Shown: positions 32,449-34,371 of the stretch, piece by piece
Layout of the letters: each line of letters starts with the position of its first letter
Position numbering within the stretch: position 1 is the stretch's first letter
Origin: an uncultured Bacteroidota bacterium
GTDB lineage: Bacteria > Bacteroidota > Bacteroidia > Bacteroidales > WCHB1-69
Direction: 5' to 3'
Length of the DNA: 34,371 nt
NCBI GenBank assembly: GCA_902802755.1
Contig: CADCNH010000020.1
Location: 1 to 34,371 of the forward strand
The notes under the pieces: generated by a model
What the model saw: the letters and a program-made list of their open reading frames with translations, nothing else
What the model was told of the DNA's origin: nothing
Database searches by the model: none
Translations under genes and position numbers: made by a program

Positions 32449-34371
32449 TACGTTAATTTTAATTCATAATTGAAGGGCAAGCGCAAATTCCTGACGAACA
32501 ACTCAGGATTAATTTTCACCTGCAAATTATGGAACTTGGCACAATATTTATCATTACGCTCATAAATCGCCAAGGTCAAGGGCACTTTTGCCTGTTCCTG
32601 AGCAGCGACAATAGCCTCTTTAATCAAGTAAGCGGAGTTGGAAGACACATCGTCAATACTCATGCACAAGGTCACCGCTTTACACAGATGCTCGTAAGCA
32701 TCCTGCAAGTAACAAATCGTCACTGGTTTCTGGTTGTAAAATGCTGGTCCTGTGTAATCTTTCCCCATATATCGCTTGTCGATCTTCATACGCACATAGA
32801 CCAATCTGCCAGGTTCCAACAGATGTTTATATTTGGTAAAATCCTCACTAAAAAGTCGCCAAGTCCAGGTGGAGTCATAATCCTCAAACATAACAACACC
32901 CATATCTTTGCCCGTCTTGGTCATTGTTTCCTTCACATCCACCACCATAGCCGCGAAACTCACATCCTTGGCACAGTGTTTTTCGAAGAAATCGGCCTCT
33001 TTGAACTGACTCAAGGATGAATTAGCATAGCCTTTGATAATCAACTTATACTCATCCAACGGATGACCGGAAATATAGAAACCAGCCACTTCCTTTTCGT
33101 GCTGTACTTTTTCCAGTCCATTCCAGGGGTCACATTTAGGCAGTTCGGGTTGTAGTTCTGCTGCCACCTCCGGTTGTTCGTCGAAAATAGAGAACTGGCC
33201 CTGGCTATTTTGACTTTTGCTCACATAGTTGACCATTTTCTCTATAAAATTCTTGTTATTGCTATCCGTCACAAACAACTGTGCGCGGTGCATTCCCATA
33301 AAGCAGTCGAAAGAGCCGCCATAGGCCAAAGATTCGATGACTCTGCGGTTGCAGTTGCGCAGGTCAACACGATTCATGAAGTCGAAGAAATCCTTATACG
33401 GCCCATTTTTTTCTCGTTCGCTCACGATGCTTTCCACTGCACCGTGTCCCACCCCTTTCAAAGCTGCCAATCCGAAGCGGATATCGCCGTCTTTGTTTAC
33501 GCTGAACGAATCCACCGACTCGTTAATGTCAGGTCCCAGCACCTTGATGCCATGTTTCAGCGTATCTTCGATATATTCGCTGATTTTATCCATATTATCA
33601 AGGTTGTTGGTCAAGTTCGCGGCCATGTATTCAGCGGGATAATGAGCTTTCAGATAGGCGGTTTGGTAAGCCACCCAGGAGTAGCAGGTTGCATGGGACT
33701 TATTGAATGCATACGAAGCGAACTTCTCCCAGTCGGCCCATATTTTCTCCAGAATCTTGGGATCATGTCCATTTTTAGAGCCACGCGTCAGGAATTCAGG
33801 CTTCAGATGATCCAATTTGTCTCTCAACTTCTTACCCATTGCCTTTCGCAAGTTGTCGGATTCGCCACGGGTGAAATTGGCCAGCAGACGCGACAGCAAC
33901 ATCACTTGCTCCTGATATACTGTGATGCCGTAGGTATCTTTCAGATAACGCTCCATGATAGGGATATCATACTTAATTTCCTCCCTACCCTGTTTTCTGT
34001 CTATAAACTGCGGAATATAATCCATAGGACCTGGACGATAGAGGGCATTCATAGCGATAAGGTCTTCGAACTTACTCGGTTTCAGTTCTTTAAGATACTT
34101 TTGCATCCCAGCAGATTCAAACTGGAAAGTGGCTATAGTATCACCCTCACAATACAGCTGATAAGTTTTTTCATCATCCAAGGGAATATTGTCAATATTT
34201 ATATCTTCACCTTTAGATTCCTTGATATTTTTAAGTGCTTCTTTGATGATAGACAGCGTCTTCAGGCCCAGGAAATCCATCTTAATCAGTCCCACATCTT
34301 CTACCACAGAGCCTTCATACTGGGTTACCAGCACTTTTTCATCAGTTTCCTTATCCTCGATGGTGGCCAGG
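32448..34371 (-). CDS. dnaE: DNA polymerase III alpha subunit, C-terminal ~640 residues
   Basis: The frame is open to the window edge (5' end missing), ending at TAA 32448. DnaE is the replicative polymerase. Visible here: the palm/fingers region VGLIKMDFLGLKTLSIIKEA, TFQFESAGMQKYLKELKPSK, NALYRPGPMDYIPQFIDRK, GITVYQEQVMLLSRLLANFT and FNKSHATCYSWVAYQTAYLK; the helix-hairpin-helix beta-binding region FGLAALKGVGHGAVESIV; and an OB-fold near DVSFAAMVVDVKETMTKTGK. These are diagnostic of bacterial DnaE (not PolC: no embedded exonuclease or zinc motif here). The DUF2520 gene overlaps its stop. Confidence 0.96.
   Translation of the reverse strand, partial: LATIEDKETDEKVLVTQYEGSVVEDVGLIKMDFLGLKTLSIIKEALKNIKESKGEDINIDNIPLDDEKTYQLYCEGDTIATFQFESAGMQKYLKELKPSKFEDLIAMNALYRPGPMDYIPQFIDRKQGREEIKYDIPIMERYLKDTYGITVYQEQVMLLSRLLANFTRGESDNLRKAMGKKLRDKLDHLKPEFLTRGSKNGHDPKILEKIWADWEKFASYAFNKSHATCYSWVAYQTAYLKAHYPAEYMAANLTNNLDNMDKISEYIEDTLKHGIKVLGPDINESVDSFSVNKDGDIRFGLAALKGVGHGAVESIVSEREKNGPYKDFFDFMNRVDLRNCNRRVIESLAYGGSFDCFMGMHRAQLFVTDSNNKNFIEKMVNYVSKSQNSQGQFSIFDEQPEVAAELQPELPKCDPWNGLEKVQHEKEVAGFYISGHPLDEYKLIIKGYANSSLSQFKEADFFEKHCAKDVSFAAMVVDVKETMTKTGKDMGVVMFEDYDSTWTWRLFSEDFTKYKHLLEPGRLVYVRMKIDKRYMGKDYTGPAFYNQKPVTICYLQDAYEHLCKAVTLCMSIDDVSSNSAYLIKEAIVAAQEQAKVPLTLAIYERNDKYCAKFHNLQVKINPELFVRNLRLPFNYELKLT

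Overview
The window looks like a chromosomal segment of an uncultured Bacteroidetes (probably Bacteroidales). The signs are recurrent Bacteroidetes-type -7 promoter elements (TAnnTTTG) just upstream of genes, weak Shine-Dalgarno sequences, several Bacteroidetes-associated families (DUF3822, DUF2520 with Rossmann domain, OMP_b-brl_3-type barrel, PAS/ECF/DUF1573 proteins), menaquinone synthesis genes, and a tmRNA whose tag ends in YAFAA. Most genes are core housekeeping functions in short operons that change strand often.

Layout. 1-1717 (-): an outer-membrane protein N-terminus fused in frame near 576-589 to a phage portal protein of Firmicutes-phage type; this is most likely an assembly chimera at the window edge. 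1822-6293 (+): a secreted hypothetical protein, an orphan transketolase C-terminal half, an ECF sigma factor with a small membrane protein and a periplasmic sensor-like protein, and hemW. 6537-8929 (-): pth, rsmD, a DUF3822 protein and a frameshifted membrane-anchored hypothetical. 9130-10959 (+): a zeta-toxin-like P-loop protein, an overlapping 52-residue ORF that resembles its partner/antitoxin, and recF. 11037-17423 (-): an outer-membrane barrel receptor, lpxD, efp, a lone PAS protein and a phosphomannomutase. 17625-18224 (-) and 18293 onward (+) are driven by back-to-back promoters: rimO, a TerB/DnaJ protein, a ZapB-like coiled coil, zapA, a probable 6S RNA, rny, divIC-like, aroQ, two DUF1573 paralogues, ssrA (tmRNA) and a DUF2079 membrane protein. 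26997-34371 (-): ung, purH, menG, menA, a Rossmann/DUF2520 protein and the C-terminal part of dnaE, which runs off the window.

Functional themes: envelope biogenesis (lpxD, outer-membrane proteins, manB), menaquinone (menG, menA), translation and its rescue (pth, rsmD, efp, rimO, ssrA), DNA replication and repair (dnaE, recF, ung), cell division (zapA, ZapB-like, DivIC) and RNA control (6S RNA, RNase Y).

The most unusual pattern is outside the genes. Nearly every longer intergenic gap holds a degenerate tandem array with a 7-bp period. The unit sequence differs from locus to locus (for example TGACAAT, GACCACT, CTAACAC, GGGGTTA, ACTATCA, GCACAAT). At least nine loci are affected, including one inside the DUF2079 coding sequence and one that encodes the end of manB. 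There are also three copies of a 26-bp hairpin repeat, a cluster of short hairpins at 6309-6520, and a large inverted-repeat element at 29457-29638.
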